A program made the translations under genes and the position numbers. 64,000 nucleotides of DNA from Arenicola marina (lineage: Eukaryota; Annelida; Polychaeta; Arenicolidae), in assembly GCA_964019135.1 (NCBI GenBank), contig OZ025248.1, forward strand, positions 14,639,574 to 14,703,573. The letters run 5' to 3'. Within the stretch, counting starts at the first letter, position 1. Every line of letters starts with the position of its first letter. The notes under the pieces were generated by a model. It made no database searches and had not been told where the DNA came from. It saw only the letters and a program-made list of their open reading frames with translations. Positions 1 to 11,511 of this stretch are shown piece by piece.

Positions 1-3000
1 TCCAGGATGGTGCTGTCACTGCCGCCCTCCTCAACATCCACGCACAGGTTCACGCCCCGTCCGCCGCCGGGCCTGCCAAGGCAGAGAAGTTTAAACGCCC
101 GTGCATCTCAGCAGCCGGGATCAGCGAAGAGTGGGCCTACTTCATGACCCGGTGGAAGGAGTACCGTGAAGGTACCAAGCTGAGAGGTCCGGATATCGTA
201 TCCCAACTCCTCGAGTGCTGCAACGATCAGCTCCGCAAAGACCTGACCCGTGCCGCCGGGGGCACCCTCACAACCAAGTCCGAGAAGGACGTGTTAGCAG
301 CGATGGTGGCACTCGCCGTACGCCGCGAGAACATCATGGTCGCGCGCGTGACACTCCACAACATGTCCCAAGACCGCGATGAGCCCATCAGGGCATTTGG
401 CGCTCGGATCAAAGGGCAGGCTGGCACATGCAAATATGTGACGACGTGCACAGCTGATGGTTGCGGCGCCGAAGAAGACTTCACGGATGCAATATTGCGT
501 GACGTGCTAGCCCGCGGTATCGCCGACCAGGAGATCCAGCTGGATCTCCTTGGTGACCAAAATCAGGATATGTCACTTGAGGAGATGCTCTCGTTCATTG
601 AAGCTAAAGAGTCAGGGAAACGGTCGGCCTCCAGGCTGTTTGATGCACAGGGTGCCAATGCCATGCGCAGTGCCTACTACCGATCCAAGATGCAGGAGTT
701 GAGCGGGAAGCGGACGGACTCGAAGGGGGGCCAAACCGAGAAGCCGCCAGCCAGCTGCACGTACTGCGGGGGGCCGTGGCCACGGCAAGCGTGCACCGCC
801 TCATGTCAGAGCAAAGGAGTGCCCCGCTTATAACCATAGGTGCCGGTTGTGCAACAGGGACCACCACGTACATGGAAGGCCGTTGCCGTAGCAGAGACAA
901 CCCAAAACCCGACGCCCACGACCAAGAGGCTGCAGCCTTCAGTGAGTTATGCACGGTCAAAGCCATCCGTCGCCGCCAGGGTAGCCCCATTACCATGGAT
1001 CATCACCTGTACCACAACTTGCGTGACGTATGGTTGAAGCGACCATCCCCAGCCCAGCCCTACATTCGCCTGATTGTTGCAGCTCACAGGCAGGACTACA
1101 GAGACCTTGGCTTCGATCTCCTGACCCTCACGAAACCGGCGTCACTGCTATCGATGGCTGACACGGGTTGCCATAGCTGTCTCGTCGGGCTGCAGGTAAT
1201 CACCCAACTAGGTCTGCGGCGTGACGACCTGCTGCCCCTCACCATGCCCATGCACGCCGCCAACGAGAAGGGGAAAATATCCTTTGAACGCTCATCCTCC
1301 GCTTTTCCGGTAAGGGCAAGCCAGGCCACCTGCTTGAGACGCGGCAAATCGCCTACCTAACGGACAACTCCGACAAGCTCTTCCTCAGCCGTGAGGCCTG
1401 CAAACAGCTGGGGATGATCTCCGAATCGTTCCCTACCATCGGGGAAGTCCATCATGCCTGTGCTACCCGACGCGCCCTTGATGACTCAACGAGCACCACA
1501 AACCCTAATGTCACCCCCGCTTCGGTCCTACCACCAACACCGCACTGATCTCGACATGACAGACGGTGTGGTTCTTTACAAGGGCCGTGTCGTGATCCCC
1601 CCAGGCTTTCGTCAGGAAGTCTTGTCTGCACTCCACTCCGCCCACCAAGGCACCACCTCGATGATCGCACGCGCCGAAGCCTCCATCTTCTGGCCCGGGA
1701 TTTCTACAGCCATCCACCGGACCCGCTCCGACTGCGCCCACTGCAATCGCATGGCCCCATCCTAGCCCTGGTACATGCCTCTCTTACCACGCCCGTAAAC
1801 GGAGCAAGGGTGAGAGACATGCCTCTGACACGGCCGAAAACAAGAAATCGCGGACCGGTGGCTCAAGTTGAAGTTCATAACAGAATAAATATGCAGTGCC
1901 TACCCGTCAAGTTGCTCCATTAGGTTCCTGAAGCTTTTCATGACTTTCGGACAGTCATTTCTTTGGTCGGTAGTGTATTTTCTTGTAATCCGGGCGATTT
2001 GTGTCCTCTCTCGCTTCGTTTTGAATGCTCCGCCGCTCGCCGGAAGTAAACAAACTTAGCGTGAGCACTCGCTGCCAGGCGGCGTTTGTTGACGTCCGGC
2101 AAATGTAGGCACTGTAGGCACGGGTAGGCACTGCATATTTATTCTGTTTTGAACTTTAACTTGAGCCACCGGTCCGCCATTTCTTGTTTTCGGCCGTGTC
2201 AGCGGCATGGCTCTCATCCTTGCTCCGTTTACGGCCTGGTAAGAGAGGCATGTACCAGGGCTAGCCCCGTCCCAACCAAACTCACTCGCAGTACCCCGCA
2301 CCCCGCCAACATACCCGTTCCAATGCATTTGCGCTGATTACTTCAGCTACAAAGCGACAGTGTACCTTGTAATCGTGGACCGTTATTCCAACTGGCCCAT
2401 CGTTGAGAGGACAAAAGGCGGAGCCGATGGCCCAATTGACTGTTTGAGGAGGTGCTTCGCCACGTACGGCATCCCAGATGAACTCTCTTCAGACGGAGGC
2501 CCCGAGTTCACTGCTACGGCCACTCGCCTGTTCCTTCGCACATGGGGGTCAACCATCGCCTTTCATCCGTTGCATTCCCCCACAGCAACTGCCGGGCTGA
2601 GATTGGGGTCAAAACCGTCAAGCGCCTCTTCACCAACAACACCAATGCGGATGGCACCCTTGACACAGATACTACGCCGAGAGCCATCCTGCAGTACCGC
2701 AACACCCCCGATCCAGGCACCCAGACACTGTCACCTGCCATGTGAGTCTTTGGCCGCCCTATCAAAGAGTTCGTCCCCATACTGCCAGGCAGGTATGAAC
2801 GTCACGCGACGTGGAAGAAAACGCTGGTGGCCCGTGAAGAGGCGCTACGCAACAGGCATATGCGATGTGCTGAGCGGTGGTCCGAACATACAAGACAGCT
2901 GCCTCCCCTGTCGGTCGGTGACTTCGTCCGAGTCACCCCAACAAATGGGACAAAACCGGTCGAGAGGTCGAGGTCAAACAGTTCGACCAGTACGTCATCA

Positions 3001-3530
3001 GGATCGACGGCTCCGGGAGGGTGACACTTCGGAACAGGAAGTTCTTACGCAAGTACACCCCAGTGGCCCTTCCAGTTGCCCGCCACACAATCCTTGATGA
3101 CCTCACCCATCAAGCTCGACGTGACGCACTGACTCCGCCTCCGTCCTCTACCGTGCCAGACACAGGAGAGATGAAGGATCAGTATGAGGCCACACCTCGG
3201 TCCCCACTGCCACCCTCCCCCACAACTGCAGCTACACCTCCCACCCAATGTGCTCCGCCGAATACTACGGTCTCCCCCGTGCCTGAGCCCCTTGCGATCA
3301 GCCCAACACGTCCTCCACGAGAAACTGAGACTCGCCATCCACGACTCCCGATCCCGAGACGCATCCTGGCCACAGAGGACCCAATGCCTCCTGGCACCGA
3401 GGGGCACCCCCCCCCCCCACCTCCCGCAGTGGCCGCACTCTCAAACGCCCACTCTGGCACTCATCAAATGTGAATCGTGGGATGATGAGCTGGTGATAAA
3501 GACCAGGCTCCAACTGTGGGCCATGTACTA
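1..3530 (+). mobile_element. Broken Ty3/Gypsy-type LTR retroelement fossil (gag to integrase)
   Basis: A degraded retroelement that enters from the left edge of the window. Recognisable parts in order are: a gag-like region at about 1-830, ending in a cysteine-rich zinc-knuckle-like stretch; an aspartyl-protease-like region with an ADTG-type motif near 1150; an integrase zinc-binding region (HHCC type) near 1620-1760; and an integrase core near 2360-2560, with the VDRYSNWP and SSDGGPEF motifs typical of Gypsy integrases. A proline-rich tail follows at 2830-3470. I did not recognise a reverse transcriptase part. The element is clearly broken, by several lesions plus a nested inverted-repeat insertion. 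A G-rich purine tract near 3635-3660 could mark the start of a 3' LTR, but the 5' LTR lies outside the window, so no LTR pair can be tested. It is old enough to have collected a secondary insertion. Confidence 0.75.
1762..2264. mobile_element. 503-bp MITE with ~145-bp inverted repeats, nested in the Gypsy fossil
   Basis: The two ends are inverted copies of each other. The left arm (1762-1908) and the right arm (2122-2264) match at roughly nine bases in ten, starting from the shared terminus CTAGCCCTGGTACATGCC. The middle, about 210 bp, is unique and has no coding potential I recognise. A likely 7-bp target duplication flanks it (ccccatc at 1755-1761, ccccgtc at 2265-2271, one mismatch). It lies inside the integrase region of the retroelement, so it inserted later. 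The superfamily is not assigned. Short open frames inside it are by-products of the palindrome. Confidence 0.75.
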
Positions 3531-5190
3531 GTAACCTCTGGCCCAATTTACTGATCTGTTTGGTTACTGTGTTTTCAGCCTTTACCTAGCCGACAAAGAA
3601 GTTATTCCTATTTAGTCTTAACATGCCGTGCAATGTAAGAAGGCGGGGCGGGTGGGTGGGGTGGCCCCTCGCTGAATGCGTTCCTGGTGAGTGGCTTTTA
3701 TGGCGTTCGTCCTTTACGTCTTCAACATATATGTACGCCGGCAGGCATGTTCTCCCGTTGATGGGCTCCTACCAGTCCTATTTTGTAGCGCGAAAGCTCC
3801 CTTCAAATGGCACAAGAGACTTAATATTGATCTGAGGTGGTGCTCTCCTTGGGGTTCTCTTACCACCGCCACCCTCAGTTCGGTGGACGCGATATTCCTT
3901 CGCAAATTTAACGACACTGGTGTCTCAGGTAAAGGCGTTCCACCAAGCCAGAGTTGTTTAAGAGAGAGACATGGCTTATGTGATGCGGCAACCTTTGGAA
4001 GAAGGTTTACCCCGAACTGCCCAGCTAACCCCGGTTCACCCGTCACCCGACGCCAGAGGTGAGTTCGGATCGACTCGCCCTCCAACCCAATGATTGCGTC
4101 AATCGAAGCGATGGCCGGGTCGATATATGCAGACGCATACGGTGGTGCACGGGCGCTTATCCCACGTCAGTATAATATTACTTGTTTTTTCATATATATT
4201 CATTGATTCATCACATTTTCACGGCCCACGTACTGATCTTTTTTCTCCTGCTATGACGTCAATGAGCCAGTGATATTTATCTCATCTGACCATGTGACCC
4301 ACGTCGCTTAGCAACAGGCCGATCCGGACATGTCCCTGCTATAAGGATCCGACAGGGCTGGCACCAGTTTTTATTTTTATTTCTGCCTCTGCACCTTAAA
4401 ACGCTTGGAATCGGGACGTAAGAAATTGTTCTTTATCTTACTACTGCCAGAGACCAACCCCGCGTTGCATTTCTTGTGGAAGGCGGGAAACTGACAGTCC
4501 GTACGTAGGCCTACAAGTGTTGTACACTCACCGTCGGAAAACAGCTTCAAATAGAATGGCCCCCTGGTTACCATCTATATCGTCGGAGGAGTTTCAAGTT
4601 TAACGCTAAACACAAACAAATATTCCAACTCTTCAAGCAATAGTGTATGCATGTTTATGTTGAATTGATGCCTCGTGTAGGCAGAGTGTGTGCCTTGTGT
4701 AGGCAGAGTGTGTGCCTTATATAGGATGTATACGATGCATATGATCCTTGTTATATAATGTTTCGTGGAATACTGTACAACCACGTCAGTTTGCTGTGCA
4801 CTATTAATTAATGAGACGCATAGACCGTACAAGGCCTGGTACTATACAACGGAAGGTTGTCCAGTTGTCCTGGGTTACGGACAGTCCGTTTAGATATTAT
4901 TAAGTTATTATCAACACGTATGGGTGCCACGGCTGTCCGATGACCGCAATGACCTTCAGGACAAGCCCACTGCGAATCGCAATGCGGTTCCAGACCAGAT
5001 TGGACCGATATTGGATCTCTCTGGATTTCCCACGTTGACATAATACTGCCATTATGGGTCCCAGCACTAAATTGTAGAGAGTGCGTCAAAGTGTGTTCTC
5101 ACGGAACAAACTAACTTTACGTAATCTGCGGGGGTGGGGGGGGGGGGGACGCGCGATATCGCGACGATATCTAGAATGGTGTCCGGAACC
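3531..5190. other. Non-coding stretch, possibly containing the 3' LTR of the retroelement
   Basis: No gene is supported here. A TATA-like GCTATAAGG at about 4338 and the purine tract near 3640 would fit a 3' LTR at roughly 3.66-4.6 kb, but without its partner this is only inference. A short direct repeat (TGTAGGCAGAGTGTGTGCCTT, about two copies) lies at 4675-4720. A poly-G run at 5130-5150 precedes the large 44-bp array. Confidence 0.3.
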
Positions 5191-8100
5191 GTGCAGTGCA
5201 GTTGTGTACGTCATATAGTGCCCCACAGTGCCTCCCCTGTACTGGTTGTGTACGGCATATAGTACCCCACAGTGCCTCCCCTGCACTGGCTGTGTACGGC
5301 ATATAGTACCCCACAGTGCCTCCCCTGCACTGGTTGTGTACGGCATATAGTACCCCACAGTGCCTCCCCTGCACTGGTTGTGTACGTCATATAGTACCCC
5401 ACAGTGCCTCCCCTGCACTGGTTGTGTACGGCATATAGTACCCCATAGTGCCTCCCCTGCACTGGTTGTGTACGGCATATAGTACCCCACAGTGCCTCCC
5501 CTGCACTGGTTGTGTACGTTATATAGTACCCCACAGTGCCTCCCCTGCACTTGTTGTGTACGTCATATAGTACCCCACAGTGCCTCCCCTGCACTGGTTG
5601 TGTACGGTATATAGTACCCCACAGTGCCTCCCCTGCACTGGTTGTGTACGTCATATAGTACCCCACACTGCCTCCCCTGCACTGGTTGTGTACGACATAT
5701 AGAACCCCACAGTGCTTCCCCTGCACTGGTTGTGTACGTCATATAGTACCCCACAGTGCCTCCCCTGCACTGGTTGTGTACGTCATATAGTACCCCACAG
5801 TGCCTCCCCGGCACTGGTTGTGTACGGCATATAGTACCCCACAGTGCCTCCCCTGCACTGGCTGTGTACGGCATATAGTACCCCACAGTGCCTCCCCTGC
5901 ACTGGTTGTGTACGGCATATAGTACCCCACAGTGCCTCCCCTGCACTGGTTGTGTACGTCATATAGTACCCCACAGTGCCTCCCCTGCACTGGTTGTGTA
6001 CGGCATATAGTACCCCACAGTGCCTCCCCTGCACTGGTTGTGTACGGCATATAGTACCCCACAGTGCCTCCCCTGCACTGGTTGTGTACGGCATATAGTA
6101 CCCCACAGTGCCTCCCCTGCACTGGTTGTGTACGTTATATAGTACCCCACAGTGCCCCCCCGTGCACTGGTTGTGTGCGTCATATAGTACCCCACAGTGC
6201 CTCCCCTGCACTGGCTGTGTACGGCATATAGTACCCCACAGTGCCTCCCCTGCACTGGTTGTGTACGTCATATAGTACCCCACAGTGCCTCCCCTGCACT
6301 GGTTGTGTACGTCATATAGTACCCCACAGTGCCTCCCCTGCACTGGTTGTGTACGGCATATAGTACCCCACAGTGCCTCCCCTGCACTGGTTGTGTACGT
6401 CATATAGTACCCCACAGTGCCTCCCCTGCACTGGTTGTGTACGTCATATAGTACCCCACAGTGCCCCCCCGTGCACTGGTTGTGTGCGTCATATAGTACC
6501 CCACAGTGCCTCCCCTGCACTGGCTGTGTACGGCATATAGTACCCCACAGTGCCTCCCCTGCACTGGTTGTGTACGTCATATAGTACCCCACAGTGCCTC
6601 CCCTGCACTGGTTGTGTACGTCATATAGTACCCCACAGTGCCTCCCCTGCACTGGTTGTGTACGTCATATAGTACCCCACAGTGCCTCCCCTGCACTGGT
6701 TGTGTACGTCATATAGTACCCCACAGTGCCTCCCCTGCACTGGTTGTGTACGGCATATAGTACCCCACAGTGCCTCCCCTGCATTGGCTGTGTACGTCAT
6801 ATAGTACCCCACAGTGCCTCCCCTGCACTGGTTGTGTACGTCATATAGTACCCCACAGTGCCTCCCCTGCACTGGTTGTGTGCGTCATATAGTACCCCAC
6901 AGTGCCTCCCCTGCACTGGTTGTGTACGGCATATAGTACCCCACAGTGCCTCCCCTGCACTGGTTGTGTACGGCATATAGTAGCCCACACTGCCTCCCCT
7001 GCACTGGTTGTGCACGTCATATAGTACCCCACAGTGCCTCCCCTGCACTGGTTGTGTGCGTCATATAGTACCCCACAGTGCCTCCCCTGCACTGGCTGTG
7101 TACGGCATATAGTACCCCACAGTGCCTCCCCTGCACTGGTTGTGTACGTCATATAGTACCCCACAGTGCCTCCCCTGCACTGGTTGTGTACGTCATATAG
7201 TACCCCACAGTGCCTCCCCTGCACTGGTTGTGTACGTTATATAGTACCCCACAGTGCCTCCCCTGCACTGGTTGTGTACGTTATATAGTACCCCACAGTG
7301 CCTCCCCTGCACTGGTTGTGTGCGTCATATAGTACCCCACAGTGCCTCCCCTGCACTGGCTGTGTACGTCATATAGTACCCCACAGTGCCTCCCCTGCAC
7401 TGGTTGTGTACGTCATATGGTACCCCACACTGCCTCCCCTGCACTGGTTGTGTACGTTATATAGTACCCCACAGTGCCTCCCCTGCACTGGTTGTGTGCG
7501 TCATATAGTACCCCACAGTGCCTCCCCTGCACTGGCTGTGTACGGCATATAGTACCCCACAGTGCCTCCCCTGCACTGGTTGTGTACGTCATATAGTACC
7601 CCCACAGTGCCTCCCCTGCACTGGTTGTGTACGTCATATAGTACCCCACAGTGCCTCCCCTGCACTGGTTGTGTACATCATATAGTACCCCACAGTGCCT
7701 CCCCTGCACTGGTTGTGTACGTCATATAGTACCCCACAGTGCCTCCCCTGCACTGGTTGTGTACGGCGTATAGTACCCCATAGTGCCTCCCCTGCACTGG
7801 TTGTGTACGGCATATACCCCACAGTGCCTCCCCTGCACTGGTTGTGTACGGCATATAGTACCCCACAGTGCCTCCCCTGCACTGGTTGTGTACGGCATAT
7901 AGTACTCCACAGTGCCTCCCCTGCACTGGTTGTGTACGTTATATAGTACCCCACAGTGCCTCCCCTGCACTGGTTGCGTACGGCATATAGTACCCCATAG
8001 TGCCTCCCCTGCACTGGTTGTGTACGGCATATACCCCACAGTGCCTCCCCTGCACTGGTTGTGTACGGCATATAGTACCCCACAGTGCCTCCCCGGCACT

Positions 8101-10567
8101 GGTTGTGTACGGCATATAGTACCCCACAGTGCCTCCCCTGCACTGGTTGTGTACGTTATAAAGTACCCCACAGTGCCTCCCCTGCACTGGTTGTGTGCGT
8201 CATATAGTACCCCACAGTGCCTCCCCTGCACTGGTTGTGTACGGCATATAGTACCCCACAGTGCCTCCCCGGCACTGGTTGTGTACGGCATATAGTACCC
8301 CACAGTGCCTCCCCTGCACTGGTTGTGTACGTTATAAAGTACCCCACAGTGCCTCCCCTGCACTGGTTGTGTACGGCATATAGTACCCCACAGTGCCTCC
8401 CCTGCACTGGTTGTGTACGGCATATTGTACCCCACAGTGCCTCCCCTGTACTGGTTGTGTACGTCATATAGTACCCCACAGTGCCTCCCCTGCACTGGTT
8501 GTGTACGGCATATAGTACCCCACAGTGCCTCCCCTGCACTGGTTGTGTACGGCATATAGTACCCCACAGTGCCTCCCCTGCACTGGTTGTGTACGGCATA
8601 TAGTACCCCACAGTGCCTCCCCTGCACTGGTTGTGTACGGCATATAGTACCCCACAGTGCCTCCCCTGCACTGGTTGTGTACGGCATATAGTACCCCACA
8701 GTGCCTCCCCGGCACTGGTTGTGTACGGCATATAGTACCCCACAGTGCCTCCCCTGTACTGTTTGTGTACGTCATATAGTACCCCACAGTGCCTCCCCTG
8801 CACTGTTTGTGTACGTCATATAGTACCCCACAGTGCCTCCCCTGCACTGGTTGTGTACGGCATATAGTACCCCACAGTGCCTCCCCGGCACTGGTTGTGT
8901 ACGGCATATAGTACCCCACAGTGCCTCCCCTGTACTGTTTGTGTACGTCATATAGTACCCCACAGTGCCTCCCCTGCACTGGTTGTGTACGTCATATAGT
9001 ACCCCACAGTGCCTCCCCTGTACTGGTTGTGTACGGCATATAGTACCCCACAGTGCCTCCCCTGCACTGGTTGTGTACGGCATATAGTACCCCACAGTGC
9101 CTCCCCTGCACTGGTTGTGTACGGCATATAGTACCCCACAGTGCCTCCCCTGCACTGGTTGTGTACGTCATATAGTACCCCACACTGCCTCCCCTGCACT
9201 GGTTGTGTACGGCATATAGTACCCCACACTGCCTCCCCTGCACTGGTTGTGTACGGCATATAGTACCCCACAGTGCCTCCCCTGCATTGGTTGTGTACGG
9301 CATATAGTACCCCACAGTGCCTCCCCTGCACTGGTTGTGTACGGCATATAGTACCCCACAGTGCCTCCCCTGCACTGGTTGTGTACGGCATATAGTACCC
9401 CATAGTGCCTCCCCTGCACTGGTTGTGTACGGCATATACCCCACAGTGCCTCCCCTGCACTGGTTGTGTACGGCATATAGTACCCCATAGTGCCTCCCCT
9501 GCACTGGTTGTGTACGTTATATAGTACCCCACACTGCCTCCCCTGCACTGGTTGTGTACGGCATATAGTACCCCACAGTGCCTCCCCTGCACTGGTTGTG
9601 TACGGCATATAGTACCCCATAGTGCCTCCCCTGCACTGGTTGTGTACGGCATATACCCCACAGTGCCTCCCCTGCACTGGTTGTGTACGGCATATAGTAC
9701 CCCACAGTGCCTCCCCTGCACTGGTTGTGTACGTCATATAGTACCCCACAGTGCCTCCCCGGCACTGGTTGTGTACGGCATATAGTACCCCACAGTGCCT
9801 CCCCGGCACTGGTTGTGTACGTCATATAGTACCCCACAGTGCCTCCCCTGCACTGGTTGTGTACGTCATATAGTACCCCACAGTGCCTCCCCGGCACTGG
9901 TTGTGTACGGCATATAGTACCCCACAGTGCCTCCCCTGCACTGGTTGTGTACGTCATATAGTACCCCACAGTGCCTCCCCTGCACTGGTTGTGTACGTCA
10001 TATAGTACCCCACAGTGCCTCCCCTGCACTGGTTGTGTACGGCATATAGTACCCCACAGTGCCTCCCCTGCACTGGTTGTGTACGTCATATAGTACCCCA
10101 CAGTGCCTCCCCTGCACTGGTTGTGTACGGCATATAGTACCCCACACTGCCTCCCCTGCACTGGTTGTGTACGGCATATAGTACCCCACAGTGCCTCCCC
10201 TGCACTGGTTGTGTACGGCATATAGTACCCCACAGTGCCTCCCCTGCACTGGTTGTGTACGGCATATAGTACCCCACACTGCCTCCCCTGCACTGGTTGT
10301 GTACGGCATATAGTACCCCACAGTGCCTCCCCTGCACTGGTTGTGTACGTCATATAGTACCCCACACTGCCTCCCCTGCACTGGTTGTGTACGGCATATA
10401 GTACCCCACAGTGCCTCCCCTGCACTGGTGTACGGCATATAGTACCCCACACTGCCTCCCCTGCACTGGTTGTGTACGGCATATAGTACCCCACAGTGCC
10501 TCCCCTGCACTGGTTGTGTACGTCATATAGTACCCCACAGTGCCTCCCCTGCACTGGCTGTGTACGG
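5191..10567. repeat. Large 44-bp minisatellite array (~120 copies)
   Basis: About 5.4 kb is a head-to-tail array of a 44-bp unit with core ATATAGTACCCCACAGTGCC followed by TCCCCTGCACTGG. Units vary at a few positions (GTCAT, GGCAT or GTTAT before ATAGTA; CACAG or CACTG), and some units are a few bases short. Because 44 is not divisible by 3 and the unit lacks stops in most frames, three units make a 44-residue super-repeat that stays open on both strands; these frames are not genes. The last unit runs directly into GTGAGAAAC (10567-10575), which looks like a splice donor. The array lies about 0.85 kb upstream of the PFOR exon acceptor. Confidence 0.97.
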
Positions 10568-11415
10568 TGAGAAACATGGATCGTTATCTAATGCGCTAAA
10601 TCCGGCGCTGAACATATATTTATTTCAGTGCAGTCGTTATGTTACTTTAGGGTCAATGCCCGACAGCGCACCAGAAAACAATCTAATCTCTAAATCGGTT
10701 CGCGACAAGCAGCATTCAGAAGTAGATCGCTATAATATTTGGCAGACCTACATATTACATTACTAGCATTGAAATGAAATGAAATCCCACAATAAGCAAG
10801 AAATACTGAACTTATCTATTTATTTATTCAAGGCAGAGATATTGCACCAAACAAACGTTGAAATTTACCCTGTATATATCCTGTTGCACCGTATTAATTA
10901 TGTTATACCCTGTATGTACTATGGGCCTGATGGCCTCTTATACTACATAAACTTACTACTACTACTACATTACTAGCATTGTCTGTGCAAAGGCGTCACA
11001 ACATTGACGACCTCCGCCAGCCTATAGGCCTACCTAACGAGAAAAAAACTTACCATTGTCGAAGTATTTGTACTTTGATTCCTAAAACGAAACTCTATAG
11101 TGCAATAGGGGTGATGATCGAATTACAACACAACTGGGTTTGTATCTAGGTGTAGCAATGCTGTATAGGTTGCAGTCACATTTAGTCTGTAGTATGTTGT
11201 GAAGCACACAAAATGTAAAGTTTCTTAATTATTTTGCAATGTTCCTTTGGTCATAACGGATGATGGACGATCCGACAAGCTCGACCGAATATTGGAGCAC
11301 GTTATGACATCAAGGCGTCTAGACTAATATCGATATTTAGGAATTTGGAATTTGGTTTCCAGTTTCGAAACGATTGTATTTCATTTTTTGTTTCTTTCCT
11401 TTCTTGTCCTTTCAG
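10568..11415. other. Stretch between the 44-bp array and the PFOR exon, possible 5' intron
   Basis: No coding region is supported. It is AT-rich, with a short TAC/CTA repeat near 10955-10970. It begins with a donor-like GTGAGA next to the array and ends with a strong pyrimidine tract and CAG at 11390-11415 (TTTCTTTCCTTTCTTGTCC then TTTCAG). It could therefore be an intron in the 5' untranslated region of the PFOR gene. This is inference from splice signals only. Confidence 0.35.
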
Positions 11416-11511
11416 TTCTAATGCCCAACGCAGTCCCCTCAAAGTACAAGCACTGATTCTTAACCAAGACGTCGCCTTTCGCGGAGAGCGGCAGAGGAAT
11501 CTAAAGCTAAG

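Noticed and set aside
5191-10567. CRISPR-like array
   Set aside because: Units are contiguous with no unique spacers, and the context is an animal genome.
5086-10580. Many 80-345-residue open frames (MQGRHCGVLY..., MPPLHWLC...) on both strands
   Set aside because: They are translations of the 44-bp repeat in all frames; no splice, start or family support.
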